NCBI GenBank assembly: GCA_963210315.1
Contig: OY723254.1
Span: 434,001 to 498,000 of the forward strand
DNA length: 64,000 nucleotides
Reading direction: 5' to 3'
Source of the DNA: Rhynchopus euleeides
Taxonomy: Eukaryota; Euglenozoa; Diplonemea; Diplonemida; Diplonemidae
The position numbers and the translations under genes were made by a program. Position 1 is the stretch's first letter. Each line of letters begins with the position of its first letter. Shown piece by piece: positions 53,443 to 64,000 of the stretch. The notes beneath the pieces were generated by a model, which did no database searches, was not told the origin of the DNA, and was given only the letters and a program-made list of their open reading frames with translations.

Positions 53443-55470
53443 TTACTTCTTCTCGTACTGCTTGAGGGCGGCCTGGATACGCTTCTCCACGTGCGCCTTG
53501 TAGTCGGAGATGTCACCCTTGAACTTGGTCACGGTGCCGTTGTCAGAGATCCAGATCTCAGCGCATGCCTGAGGGGTGTGGTGGTGGTGGGAAAACAACA
53601 AGGCATGATTTTGAAGGAGGCGTAAAGCGTAAGACTGGTAAGCATACCTGGGCAATCAGACGCATGTCGTGAGAAATCAGCACAACACCACCCTCGAACT
53701 GGTTCAGGGCAAGGGCCAGCGCGTCGATGGAGTCCTGTGTGTGTGTGGGGTGGTGAGCATTGTCTGATGTGGCGCTGATGCCTGCATACCATGTCAAGAT
53801 GGTTCGTCGGCTCGTCGAGCAGCAGAATGTGGGGGGACTTGCGGGACATCCAGCACAGCGTCACACGGCTCTTCATCCCGTCGCTGAGCTCGTTCATGGG
53901 CTGCGTCTGGGGCTTGCCCGTGATACCGAAGCGGCCCAGGACGGAGCGGTGCTCCTCAAGGGACTTGCAGTCAGAGTACTCCTTCTGCATGTACTGTGGC
54001 GGGGGGTGGGGTGTGGGGGGCGCAGTGGTGGCACAGTGCATACCTCAAGGGGCGTCAGCTCAAGCGGCAGCTGGTCGACAGCGTGCTGCGCGAAGCGTGC
54101 GATGGTGCACTTGGGGTTGCGCTGGACGTACCCCTCCGTGGCCTCCAGCTCACCGGTGATGAGCTGCATCAGGGTGGTCTTACCCGCACCGTTGGGCCCG
54201 ACCAGGCACACCTTCGAGTCCAGGTCCAGCCCGAACTCGACGTTCTTGTAGAGCATCTTGTCCTGCGTGGGGTACTTGAAGCTGACGTCGTTGAAGGCGA
54301 TGACCGGAGGGGGCAGCTTGCCACCGTCGGGGAAGTGGAAGTTCACGTTCGCCTCACGCTCGACAGCCTCCGTCAGACCGCCACGCGTCATCTTCTCCAG
54401 CACCTTCTCCTTCGACTGGGCCTGCTTGGCCAGCTTCGCGCTACCGTGACCGAAGCGAGCAATGTAGTCCTTCATGCTCGCAATCTGCGCCTGCTCCCAG
54501 TCACGCTTCTTCATCTGGTTCTCCTCGTTGTCCGCACGCTGCTGCACGTAGCTGTCGTAGTTACCCGTGTAGTAGGTAAGAGTGCCCTTGAACATGCGCA
54601 GGACGTTGGTGCAGATAGCGTTCATGAAGTCCTGCGAGTGCGACGTCATCAGCAGGATCCCCTTGAACTTGGCGAGGTACCTCTCAAGCCACACGATGGC
54701 CTCAATGTCAAGGTGGTTCGTCGGCTCGTCGAGCAGCAGCAGCGAGGGGTTGATGAACAGGGCCTGTGCCAGGGCCACACGCATACGCCACCCACCAGAG
54801 TACGACTTCGTCGGGCGCTCCTGCATCTTCTGGTCGAACCCAAGACCCGCAAGGATACGGGCCGCACGGTACTCCGCGGGCTCAGCCTCCAGCTCGTCCA
54901 TGCGCTCGTAGATCTCGTCCATGCGCACCTGGTTCTCCTCGTCCTCAGGGTTCTCCTGCAGGACTTCCAGCTCCGCCTCGAGGGTGGCCTGCTCTGTGGA
55001 GGCAGAGATCACCGTCTGCAGCACGCTGACATCCGTGGACGCCACCTCCTCGCTCAGGTGGAACACAGTCACCTTGGGGGGCAGGTCAATCTCGTTCTGC
55101 CCCAGCACGTTCAGCAGCGTCGACTTGCCGCAGCCGTTCGGCCCGATCAGACCTGTTGGTGTCGTTATGGTGTGTGGGTGTGGTGCCGAGGAACCCCCCG
55201 AACTCAACAGCAAGCTCAATCATCAGGCATACCGTATCTGCGCCCCTGCACAAGGTGCAGGTCCTGCTCAACCAGGACGTTGGCACCGAAGTAGTTGATG
55301 TCGATCGACTGCACCTTCACGTTCCTCTCCTGGGGGTCGTACTTCGGGGGGGCGAAGTTGGTGACCGCACCGGTCTTCGACGTCGCACCACCCTTGCCGT
55401 GGCCGGACTCATCCTTCTTGTCCGCCTTCGCCTCCTTCGCCTTCTTGCGGTCCTTCTTGTCCCTGGCCAT
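53443..55470 (-). CDS. ABC-F ATPase, ABCF2/ARB1-like ribosome-associated factor
   Basis: Five exons (55470-55233, 55152-54044, 53993-53790, 53734-53648, 53568-53443) with GTATGC...AG introns of 80, 50, 55 and 79 nt give 587 residues. Lys-rich N-terminus (MARDKKDRKKAKEAK). First ATPase: GPNGCGKST (Walker A), YSGGWRMRVALAQAL (signature), LLLLDEPTNHLD (Walker B). A linker with the ABC-F arm (YVQQRADNEENQMKKRDWEQ) follows. Second ATPase: GPNGAGKTT, LSDGMKSRVTLCWM, LLLDEPTNHLD, and the switch His in ISHDMRL. There are no membrane segments, as expected for ABC-F. The family works on ribosomes; ARB1 in yeast is needed for ribosome biogenesis. An excellent acceptor (cacacacag) lies 12 nt before the ATG. 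Confidence 0.93.
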
Positions 55471-56232
55471 TGTGATAAAAAACTGTGTGTGTACGATAAC
55501 CTGAGTGTCGTCGGGCTGGTGCGTTGGCAACATACTACCAATAAATAAAGACTTGCCTGAAGCGCAGACGCAGAAAGGAAGCGAGGGCGCGGGGCACACG
55601 GCATACACGGCTTCTCGGCCTCCCGACACTCTGTTCTGAACAGCCCTGGATCTCCGTCTCCCCACCCCCCACCCACCATCCCCCACGGGCCGAAGGGCGA
55701 GCGTTTCCAACCAACAGCTGGGTGTGGGAGCGCCGATCCTCATCAGAGAGGCGCCAAACTGGAATCGGGCAGCCATAGGACACATATCATACAGCCGTCC
55801 TCACGGGCAGCCTGCTGATGGGCACGGCAATGAACGGGACGGAACCACAGGCCGTGTTGGGGCTAGCGCACGTCCTGGGCCGCCAGAAAGTAAACGGGGG
55901 AAGGGATGAACAAAGATAGGGGATTGGGGGGACTGGGGGGGCTGGGTGGGTGGTGTGATGGGCTGTGGCGACTGTCGGGGCGGCGTTGTCAACCCCTGCC
56001 CCCCTACTCCGTTTCACCTCCCACCCCACCCCACCCCCCCCCCCCCGGTCCGCGTACATCAGCGGCGCCAGCGCAGCGGGAAGCAAGGTAGCCACGCCGA
56101 GGCGACACTGAAGCAATACAGACCACCACCACCCCCCCCCCCCCCCCACAACAGCAACAAAAGAAATGCATGGGCTCTTCTTGGCGCACAGTCCCTCACC
56201 CCCACCGACCCCTTCAACCCCTTCCTCACAGA
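55471..56232. other. Intergenic stretch, no gene seen
   Basis: About 760 nt with C homopolymers near 56,036-56,046 and 56,129-56,147. It should contain the ABC-F leader and the 3' end of the phosphoesterase gene. Confidence 0.5.
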
Positions 56233-57414
56233 TCACTGGCCTCCTGCGCTTTGCGCAGGGAAAGAAACAGCTGTGCCAAGCGCGAAGTGGTCGCTGGGGT
56301 GCCAGTCGTTAGGCACGCCGGTGAGGCGGGCGTTCTCCCACTGGTCGTCCGTGAGGATAGGCTTGTTGCATTTGACTGTCAGGTGGCGCGACACAAAGAT
56401 GAAGTCGATCAGAGAGGGCCGCTGGTTGGCGAGGAATGTGGGCATGCTAGGCTCCCGCAGCGCGCTGTACGCATCCTGCATCGCATAGGGCATCGTATAG
56501 TCCTCCTTTGTGACTGCCTCCTCCTCATTGTAGGGGTCGCGGAACGACGCAGACAGGCGTCCCTCAGACAGCAGTGTGTAGGGCGCGCTCTCCTTCCCAG
56601 CGTTGAAGTCGCCACACACCACCAGGTCTGCTTCGCTGGGCTCGATTCGCTGTGAACGCTGGTGGCGCTCCACAACCTTGAATGCGGACTTCAGCTGGGA
56701 GAATCTGTCCGCCACCTTGATGGGGTTGCCTTCGAGATGGCAGTTGACGATGTAGACAAGCCTGCCATGCTGCCTGTGCCGCAATGCGCAGAGCAGCGTG
56801 CGGCTGCGGTTGTCAGACCACACCAGCTCAAACTTATCAGCCTTGTAGAGAAGCGCCGTCTTGGCGAGGCGCGACGCCTTCTCGGGGTCCTTCAAAGCTG
56901 ACTTATCCCACGGGCGCACAATCTCATACCCACTCTCCTTCACAAAGGAAAACTCGTCGGGGAACATTCCGACATTCGCCTCCTGCACCGCCAGCAGGTC
57001 GAAGTCCATGTGGGGAATCAGCCGCCTGAACAGCCCGAGGCGGTGCTCCCACGACTTATTCCGCTCCCCGCAGTAGTCACTATAGCTCCGCCTGTAGAAG
57101 AACCTGTTGAGAATATTAAAGGACCCCATGGTGAAGCCGTCCGGAGGACAACTCAGCGGCCGCACGTCGCACACAAGGTGCTGCTTGTCCCCCTCGTCGT
57201 TATGCCCGGCCTGCAATTTGAGAGCCCGTGGGGGTAGGGGCACAGCTCGAGATGCGGATGCAGCAGGCGAAGGCGAAGAAGAAGACGGCTCGAGCGGGGA
57301 CCCCGCCTTCCCCCCGAGCAGCCGCCCTCCGCGCCGGCACACATGGTTGAGAGCAACAAGCCCAACCGCCAGGGCCACAGCCCCTGTCGATGCCGCAGTC
57401 GACGCAAGCGACAT
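56233..57414 (-). CDS. EEP-family phosphoesterase (CCR4/nocturnin-like), membrane-anchored
   Basis: 393 residues, single exon. N-terminal hydrophobic segment (TGAVALAVGLVALNHV, residues ~10-26) followed by Ser/Pro-rich sequence suggests a membrane anchor or targeting signal. The endonuclease/exonuclease/phosphatase domain spans ~100-390 with its diagnostic motifs in order: GSFNILNR, LLAVQEANV (metal-binding Glu), NCHLEG, CGDFNAG, SLIDFIFVS and WHPSDHFALG (catalytic His). Such enzymes include CCR4-type deadenylases, nocturnin and 2'-phosphodiesterase; none of these substrates can be assigned from the sequence. No leucine-rich repeats are present, unlike yeast CCR4. The start was placed at the first ATG in frame. 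Confidence 0.85.
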   Translation of the reverse strand: MSLASTAASTGAVALAVGLVALNHVCRRGGRLLGGKAGSPLEPSSSSPSPAASASRAVPLPPRALKLQAGHNDEGDKQHLVCDVRPLSCPPDGFTMGSFNILNRFFYRRSYSDYCGERNKSWEHRLGLFRRLIPHMDFDLLAVQEANVGMFPDEFSFVKESGYEIVRPWDKSALKDPEKASRLAKTALLYKADKFELVWSDNRSRTLLCALRHRQHGRLVYIVNCHLEGNPIKVADRFSQLKSAFKVVERHQRSQRIEPSEADLVVCGDFNAGKESAPYTLLSEGRLSASFRDPYNEEEAVTKEDYTMPYAMQDAYSALREPSMPTFLANQRPSLIDFIFVSRHLTVKCNKPILTDDQWENARLTGVPNDWHPSDHFALGTAVSFPAQSAGGQ

Positions 57415-57981
57415 CTCTGCTGAATCCGTTTCCCGCACTGGTCGACGAGGAAGCCTGGCTGACTGGCTCTTGCGGCTGACAGGAGACAGTGTGACGGATG
57501 CGCTAATCGTGTATAGAGGGAGGGGTGTGGGCGGGGGTGGGAATCTGCGCGTGTGGTTTGATTGAGAATTGAACTAATACTCCCTGTGACTAAATGTGAC
57601 AATGCAGTGGGACAGGGGAGGGAGAGTGTCAGGTCAGTTCAGAGCAGGGGGGAGGGGGGGGGGGGGGAGGGGGACGCATGTGTGCTGACTGAACCTGCAG
57701 CCTCTGCTCTCATCGCACACACCCCCCCCCCCCTTCCATCCAGGCAGCGGGGAGGGGCGAGAGAGTCCGTTCGTTAGTTGGCATGCATGCCTTCCCCCCC
57801 CCCCCCCCACACCCCACTTCAGGCAGCTGCAACACACCACTCACCCACACACACACACCCCCTAGGGAAACAGCGCACTTCCCTCCCCCCCCCCCCATCC
57901 CGACACACACAATACACAGTAGACCACATAGCCTATCCCGCCCCTCCTGAGCCCCCCCGACCCCACCGCGGGCGAAGCATC
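57415..57981. other. Intergenic stretch, no gene seen
   Basis: About 570 nt with four C or G homopolymers (near 57,654-57,667, 57,722-57,733, 57,797-57,810 and 57,886-57,896). No coding support. Confidence 0.5.
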
Positions 57982-58746
57982 TCACATGCCTCCCTGGTGC
58001 ATGCCGAGACCGGCACCCTTCCTTCCGAACCTGATTGGCTGGGCAAGATCGACACGGGGCACGGGGATGTCAGCGCCTTCAGGGGTGAGCGCCCTGTGGT
58101 CGTCCTCCTCTCTCCAGGAGAGGTGGCAGGTGAAGCCGGGCGGGGTGGAGGTGTATTGGTCGAGGCGGAGCTCGATGCGTTTCCGCTTGAAGTGCTTCTG
58201 GATGCGGTACAGAACCTCCTCACGGTTGGGCTCGATCTGGGCAGCATCAGCTGGGACATAACCGGTGTCGATCTTTTTGTACATCTCCACCCAGGACATT
58301 TGCGGGACAGACTCCTCCTCCCCACGCATGCCTGCAGGCTTGGGGGTCAGGTAACACTCACCCTGGAAAATCCTCTGTGGCACCTCACGTCTCCCGTAGA
58401 AGTCAACCTGCCTCTGCAGGCTGACAATAAGATGCTGTATCGCCCGATCCAAGTCGCCTCTCTTGGGGTCTCTCGCACGCGGCTTCATCAGGAACTCGTG
58501 GCTCTGGGCCCCAGGCAGCACGCTTTTGTTCAGGAAATCCCGCCCAAACTCCTTCCCCAGATGCTCAGGCCTCCTGTCCCAGACACGGTCGCCACGGCCC
58601 CGCGCTGCACCTCTCTGCGGGACAGCTGTACTGGCCAGCACCATCTTGTGCGCACCAAACACAGGAGAGCGCCCTCCCAAACGATTCGCCTTTGCGCCTT
58701 CAAACGTCAGATGGCGGAACAGCGTTGGGGGGGTTTGGCGGAACAT
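57982..58746 (-). CDS. Unknown protein, possibly mitochondrial
   Basis: 254 residues, single exon. The N-terminus (MFRQTPPTLFRHLTF) is basic and amphipathic-looking, without acidic residues for the first 15 positions, as in mitochondrial presequences. The body is rich in Arg/Lys and aromatic residues (RAIQHLIVSLQRQVDFYGRR, EEVLYRIQKHFKRKRIELR) with no recognisable catalytic motif. This profile is common among poorly conserved mitoribosomal or organellar RNA-binding proteins; that is only a suggestion. The reading frame has consistent codon use and no internal stop, and an ATG at 58746. Confidence 0.65.
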   Translation of the reverse strand: MFRQTPPTLFRHLTFEGAKANRLGGRSPVFGAHKMVLASTAVPQRGAARGRGDRVWDRRPEHLGKEFGRDFLNKSVLPGAQSHEFLMKPRARDPKRGDLDRAIQHLIVSLQRQVDFYGRREVPQRIFQGECYLTPKPAGMRGEEESVPQMSWVEMYKKIDTGYVPADAAQIEPNREEVLYRIQKHFKRKRIELRLDQYTSTPPGFTCHLSWREEDDHRALTPEGADIPVPRVDLAQPIRFGRKGAGLGMHQGGM

Positions 58747-60017
58747 CGCGGCAGCACCGCCCTATCGGGGTGGGGGGGTGGGGGTGTTGGGTGGGGGGAC
58801 ACGCAGTCCAACTAAACTACAACGAAAAGACAAGGCTTTCCCGGGAAGTTACGATTGCATCGGGTCCCCCCCCACCCAGCCCCCCCCCCCCTCGGTGAAG
58901 AGATGAAAAATGCGGCTTCTGGGGTGTGGGAGGGTGGGTGCTGTGTGCTGACCACATTTTGGGGGCGGGGGTGGGTAGACCCTGCACGGGTCCTGCTCCC
59001 CACTATCCCCGCCCTACACTGTGCGAGGGTGTTGACAGAACAGGGCATACAAGGGGGTGGGGTGGGGACGGTGGGAGGGGGGGGAGGGGGTGCAAGTTGG
59101 GAGCGTGAGGTAGAACGTCGCGAATAGGATACCATCCCACGGCGGGGGGCACCACCGCCCCCTCCGCTTGCTTGCGCAGTTCCCTGGTTCGCCGCGGGAG
59201 AACTCAGCAGTCGACCTCAGGCCGCGGCCAGGTTGTTGCGATAATTTTGTTCACAAGGCTATCGTGAAAAACGAGAGAGAAAGAAAGAAAAAAAAGGGGG
59301 GGAAGGGTGGAGGGGAACGGGTGATGAGAGAGGTGGGGGGCCAGAGAGAGGGTGTCGGGTCACTGGCAAAGTGCGGCACCCAGCGAGGGGTGGGGGCGGA
59401 AAGTGTGGTGAACTGCGACGTGCTCCTTCGTGCCTTTGTGACCAGGCAACCTGCAGCAAACCAAAGCTTCAAGGGTAATTGGGTCGTAACCTGGAGAACA
59501 GAGCAAGGGGGGAGGGTGGGTGTGTGCTAAAGGCGAAGCTCGCATCGATCCCACCCCCCACCCCCCCTTCACTCCAGCTGCAGGCAGTGTATCAGGTCTA
59601 GTGGAATTGGCGGGGCGGGGGGGAGGGAAGCTAGGGGTGCAACGCCAACACAACAGCTTGCTGGGAGAGGTAACTACTCACGTGACACTGGGTGGAATGG
59701 GGTTAAACCGCAAGGCCACATCACGTTTCCGGCAAGCAAACTTTGTTGGGTGCAGTGGGGCAGCGGGCGGGGGGTGGGGGGGGGGGGGGGGTAGGGGGGG
59801 GGTCACTGCTAAGGAAAAGTGGTAGACAAACAGCAATTTTTCTGACACCCCCATTCCGACCCCCGGAGAGCCTATTTTTGGGTATCTGTTGGCCGATATG
59901 TGGTGGAAAACAGGTTTTAGGCCCATTTCGGTGATTTTTGACACCCGGGAAGGCATTTTTCGCCCATTTTAATTTTTCCTACCAGAACTTGTACCTCGGG
60001 GTAGTAGCGTGGCTTCG

Positions 60018-60822
60018 TCATTTTTTGACTACAACCACTGGGAGAGGCATTGTATCAAGTTCCGCATACATATCGTCCAGGAGGTTCTCCTGGAGCTCAA
60101 GTATGGTGAATTCATCCTGGTGGAGCCCGCTCTCCTCGTCGCGATCCATCAATTCAGCACCCCGTTTCCTTCCCAGGAAGCTGCGGATCTCGCCCTGTTT
60201 GTGGGTCAAGTATCTCCCGGAACGCTTCCTGGGCAGTTGTCTGGGGACGCGGTAGCTTCGCAAATGCGCGCACACCCTCTGCCGAGGGTACAGGAGGATT
60301 TCCCTACCTCAGTATTCACTATTCCGCTTGCGTTGACCTGTGCGAGTGCAGTCGCCGTTGAGGCTGTACACTGAAAGCGGCTGATCAGCTGTACTGTCAC
60401 TGACGAGAGGAGACCCTCCAGCCAGTCGTGCACCACACCTGTTTGAATTCGATCCACACCGACCTCGGCTCACGTCAGCACTAGGGTGCGAGCGCTGCAG
60501 TGGAGTATGTGTTCGTACAGGGGCAACCGTGCCACCTGTGCTGCACCTTCACCACGGTGTGCTTCCGGTACAACAACCGGTAGGTACCTTCTTGTGCGAT
60601 ATCTGCGACCTGCAGCACCGCCATCTCACAGCAGGGCTTGCACCGCTGTTCCGATAGACTCCACAGGAACCTCTCGGCAGCTTTGAAGGGTGGAACAGAG
60701 CTTTTCTTGGCCCATTGCATGTTGATCGCGATGAGACCTTGCCCACGGGGGGTAGGCAAGGTACAAGTTGTGGTATGGAAAATTAGGATGGGGTCTGAGA
60801 GGGTAACAAGGCCACAGATCAT
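60018..60822 (-). pseudogene. Possible decayed coding fragments
   Basis: Three neighbouring minus-strand frames (60481-60822, 60206-60457, 60018-60275) each contain short stretches with protein-like composition, for example FKAAERFLWSLSEQRCKPCC and ELMDRDEESGLHQDEFTILE. They do not join through GTATG...AG introns that I can see and have no recognisable domain. They lie next to an inverted-repeat element and may be remains of its transposase or of an unrelated gene. Confidence 0.2.
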
Positions 60823-60946
60823 GTTGTGTTGGGGGTATATCCGGGTTCCGACACATTCTGGACCGGGTTTTCATATTTTTTTGGCCCAAAAATGACCTCC
60901 GAGGGAAAGTGGAATTTTGGGGTTTGTCCCCCCCAGTGACCCCCCC

Positions 60947-61564
60947 TAGGGCAGTGATGTAGAAATACGGTCGGATACGGTGGTTTTTCAAAATCGGGAT
61001 ACGGATACGGATACGGATACGGATACGTATCCGGATACGGGATACGCTCTGCCTACCAAAGTGGGCCCAGCCCAGGTAAGCTGGTGCTAGGGGTGTGGGC
61101 AGCTGCCCTTGCCATTGGGTAACATGCCCGTTGTGGAGCGGGCACGTTGCTCTGCTATGTCCCTTCAGCGTGTGGTGTGCACCCTCCTCCTCATCCCCCT
61201 TGGGGGCACAGCCACGGATGATCCCAGGCCCTCCCAGAGGGGGATGCAGCAGGTTCATGTCAGAGGCCAACATGCACTCAATCTGCTGCAGAACCTCCAC
61301 ATGACCGTCTTCCGCCCATTGGTCTCCTTGACCGTCCCCTGACCGCCACGTCCACCACGAGCATTCTTGGTGCATCATTGGTTCCAGGTCCGTCACCGTC
61401 TTCAGCACCGCCTGGCGACAGCCTTCGTGTGGTGTGCCCGTCTGTACCCAAAGTACTCCCCCACCAAGTATATGGACCGTATCCTGACCGTATCCTATCG
61501 ATTTCTGGAAAATTTGAATACGGATACGGATACGTATCCACCGTATCCTAACATCACTGCCCTA
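60947..61564. mobile_element. Inverted-repeat element with ggatac subterminal repeats
   Basis: tagggcagtgatgt at 60947-60960 is exactly complementary to the right end at 61551-61564, and the next bases (gaaatacgg against aggatacgg) are similar. Both subterminal regions carry tandem ggatac/gtatcc words (about 60995-61045 and 61515-61550). The 618-bp length and terminal design resemble non-autonomous hAT- or TA-type elements. The terminal TA on each side may be a target duplication. The interior has no intact transposase. Confidence 0.65.
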
Positions 61565-62221
61565 GGGGGGGGGGGGGAAGAGGATAAGATCGGCAAAAAC
61601 AAAAAGGCGACAGACAGGGGAGGGGACAGGGGAGATGGGCCGGGAATGGATGCGGCGGACCAACTTTTTTTTTGAGGTCCGGATCAGGGTTTAATCTAGG
61701 ATTCTGGATTTTGGGACTCGGGGGGGGTCTCGCACTTTTGTGGGCCCAAATTTTTTTCACCCCAGGTGCAAATTTCTCGGGCGCGCTTCGCGCGCCCGAG
61801 ACTACGCGGAGATGGCCACTCGCATACGCTCAAGGACTTGCGAGACAGGCACACGCTACAGGGGGGGTCTGGGGGGCGGAGCCCCCCAGCCGCCGGAGGC
61901 CACGGTAGTGAGCATCTGTTCCTTGCACGTGTCAACGACTTGCTGCACGAACTTGACAGACAGCTCTTAGACTCAAGGCGGCTCTGCACCGGGCTGAACA
62001 TGCTCCCCAGCCAGGAGACCCCATTCCTACTGGTCCCCAGGGAAATCCCCCCCCGCCCCCGCTAAAAGTGACCCCCCGGGGGACCCCCCCCGGGGGGGGT
62101 CCCCCAGGGGGGGCCCAAACTGCGGGGGGGGGTCTTTGACCCCCCCCGACCCCCCTTAGATTAGGCCCTGGTCCGGATCGCTGGGCGCGTGTGGCCGAAG
62201 ATATAGGTCGCGCCACGCGAA

Positions 62222-62229
<8 letters not shown>

Positions 62230-62252
<23 letters not shown>

Positions 62253-62261
62253 GCTCTCTCT
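62230..62261. repeat. CT dinucleotide microsatellite
   Basis: Run of ct repeats preceded by nine C residues. Simple sequence. Confidence 0.9.
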
Positions 62262-64000
62262 GACGATAAACCTTTCATTGATGGGGGAGGGGGTGGTGTC
62301 GCACACATTTTAAACACAACATCACCCCTCCTCTCTGGGGGCCCTCTGCCACCGCTATCACAGTCAGCCACCGCTCGCTACGGCTCGCCAGTGTGGCAGT
62401 GTCGGTAAGGGAAGAGGGAAACCCTCACTCTCACTTATTCGGGTAGCGAAAGCCCTCACTGATGCGATCTCATTGGGGGTCTTCGCGACGGGGTGGTCAT
62501 CAGTGCATTATAGTGCATTTCCGGTTGAATTTGGCTGAAAACCGACGGAGATTGGCGAAGGATAACGACCGGCGAAGACCCCCATTCGCAAGAATACGCA
62601 AACAGGATTGCCGAGCACACTGAGCACCTCACCGAGCACCTCCTCCTGACGTGATCCTCAGAAAGCGATGTACTGCGATGCAATGAGATGCGATAGTGAT
62701 ACGAAAAGGAGCTTCGGCAGCGCCAACACACACAACCTATAGCAGGATGATGGCGAACTGCTGCGCTGACCTCATGGGGCGGCGGAGTGCCGCCCCGAGG
62801 AGATTGCCAGGAACTCCCCGGAAATCCTCAAAAAGCACGCACGCAACACAGCCAGAGAGAAGCGAGAGGGGAGGAGTGGGTGGGGCGGCACCTTTGGTCA
62901 TACATGCCACATGCATGGATCGAGATCGGCCCCTTCCCTGCCCACGTGGAGCTGCAGAGGGGGGCAGTAAAGAGTAGAAAGAGACTGGGGCGAGAGAGAG
63001 AGAGATGGGCAGGGAAATATAGAACAACTGGGGCCTGCACTCGAGTGGAGAACAAGCTTGTCCGACAAGGGGTGGTTTGTAAGTGCAGTGTAACCAGCAC
63101 CTTTCGTAGCTGGGGATGCAAGGGATGGGGGCGCACAGCTGCGCACACGAGTGGCGGCTGGCAAAGTGAAGGCCAGCTCTGATGCATACAAGAAGGGTCT
63201 GAGGAAGAATCTTCATGCTGTGGAGTGCACGGTGGACTCCACTTCCCGAGCGGCAGTCTGGAGGGTCAGTCTAGGGGGGGTTTGAGTCTGGCTGGTGATA
63301 CCGAAATGACATAAAGGGTGCCGCGGCCCTTTCGCCACAAGGTCAACCCAGCTCTGCACGACGTGTTAAACAGTGTTGGGGGTAAGTGATTCACTGGACA
63401 CACACTTGTGCCCCACTAGGATGTGAAGCGGTGTGATGCAAACTGCAAACCTGCCGATTCAGTCGAACGACTCTCTCATCACTTAGGGGCCCGCGCACAC
63501 GCTTCGTCGCTCGGAACTCAAAGAATTGCATGTTCACGGAGGGTGGATAGGCATTGTTTCAACTGTGTCAACCAACCAGCAACCCACCACCTGAAGGCGC
63601 CTTAGCCCTTGCTGTGCGATGTGTATTGAGAATTCGCTTCAGCACTTTCAAACAGATGGATTACAGCCCATCTTCTGGACAACAAGAAGGCCAGTGTACA
63701 GCCCGCCTTTCAGCGGATACGACACAGCTCATACGGGGATCACACACAGCAGACACTGATGCACAGCCCTCAAGGGTGTGCCCTGCAAACCCTTCGTAAT
63801 GCAATCTGTTCTGGGGGCTTGCAATGGAGCATGCCCCAGAAAAAAAATCACCACTCAGGGCGGAGTTGGCGTGCATTCCTGCCCCAGCTGGCCACCAGAG
63901 GAACCGCGAGACGAGCTCCTTCACCCTCTCCTGCACAGTGCCCAGGTTTCAGTTTGAAGATGGAAAACACTATGACACACTGCACGCATCAGACGCATTG

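Larger units (their letters stand above)
58747..64000. other. Gene-poor right flank with transposon remains
   Basis: No complete gene is supported in the last 5.2 kb. It contains G homopolymers, an inverted-repeat element at 60947-61564, short decayed open frames around 60.0-60.8 kb, GC palindromes near 61,775-61,800 and 62,070-62,150, and a CT microsatellite near 62,230-62,261. The stretch 62,300-64,000 shows nothing I can interpret. Confidence 0.5.

Noticed and set aside
61367-62065. Plus-strand ORFs across the right inverted-repeat element
   Set aside because: They cross the element end and G-rich palindromes, with no protein-like features.

Overview
The window looks like nuclear DNA of a GC-rich, intron-bearing protist, most probably a euglenozoan of the diplonemid type. 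The identification is inferred and rests on four observations. (1) All twelve cellular genes I can support, plus the one coding retroelement, lie on the minus strand over about 52 kb, as expected for polycistronic, trans-spliced gene arrays. (2) All 13 introns I can place start GTATG and end AG, and are 40-229 nt long. (3) The retrotransposon has the order Gag - tyrosine recombinase - RT/RNase H, which I know from the kinetoplastid VIPER/TATE elements. (4) Several start codons sit just downstream of strong AG acceptor-like sites. No spliced-leader gene, rRNA, tRNA or organelle sequence was found, and dinoflagellate-type genomes share some of these traits.

Layout, left to right. 1-6328 is gene-free repeat ground with foldback elements and short tandem duplications. 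6329-20843 is one giant gene for a 4,824-residue type I membrane protein whose ectodomain is about 190 copies of a 21-residue Thr/Ser repeat beginning LPT. 23969-27302 is an EML/EMAP-like HELP-WD40 microtubule protein. 29591-31005 is a four-exon gene of unknown function. 32685-36212 is a secreted astacin metalloprotease with lectin-like, CUB-like and three ShK-like modules; its zinc-binding site is split by 752 nt bounded by exact 19-bp direct repeats. 37265-38422 is SPO11. 39634-40191 is a small membrane protein. 41791-43892 is a zeta-crystallin-like oxidoreductase with a long Pro/Gln tail. 44474-48911 is the tyrosine-recombinase retrotransposon. 49245-50597 is an EF-hand/coiled-coil protein. 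53443-55470 is an ABC-F (ABCF2/ARB1-like) ribosome factor. 56233-57414 is a CCR4/nocturnin-like EEP phosphoesterase. 57982-58746 is an unknown, possibly mitochondrial, protein. 58747-64000 has no convincing gene but holds transposon remains.

The genes do not form a pathway; they are a normal mixed euglenozoan-style array. The parts most worth following up are the 21-residue giant surface protein, the astacin interruption that only makes sense if removed exactly between direct repeats, and the retroelement. In the element, gag and recombinase are in one frame separated by a single TGA, and a 19-bp end motif recurs at an apparently unoccupied related site near 29.2 kb.
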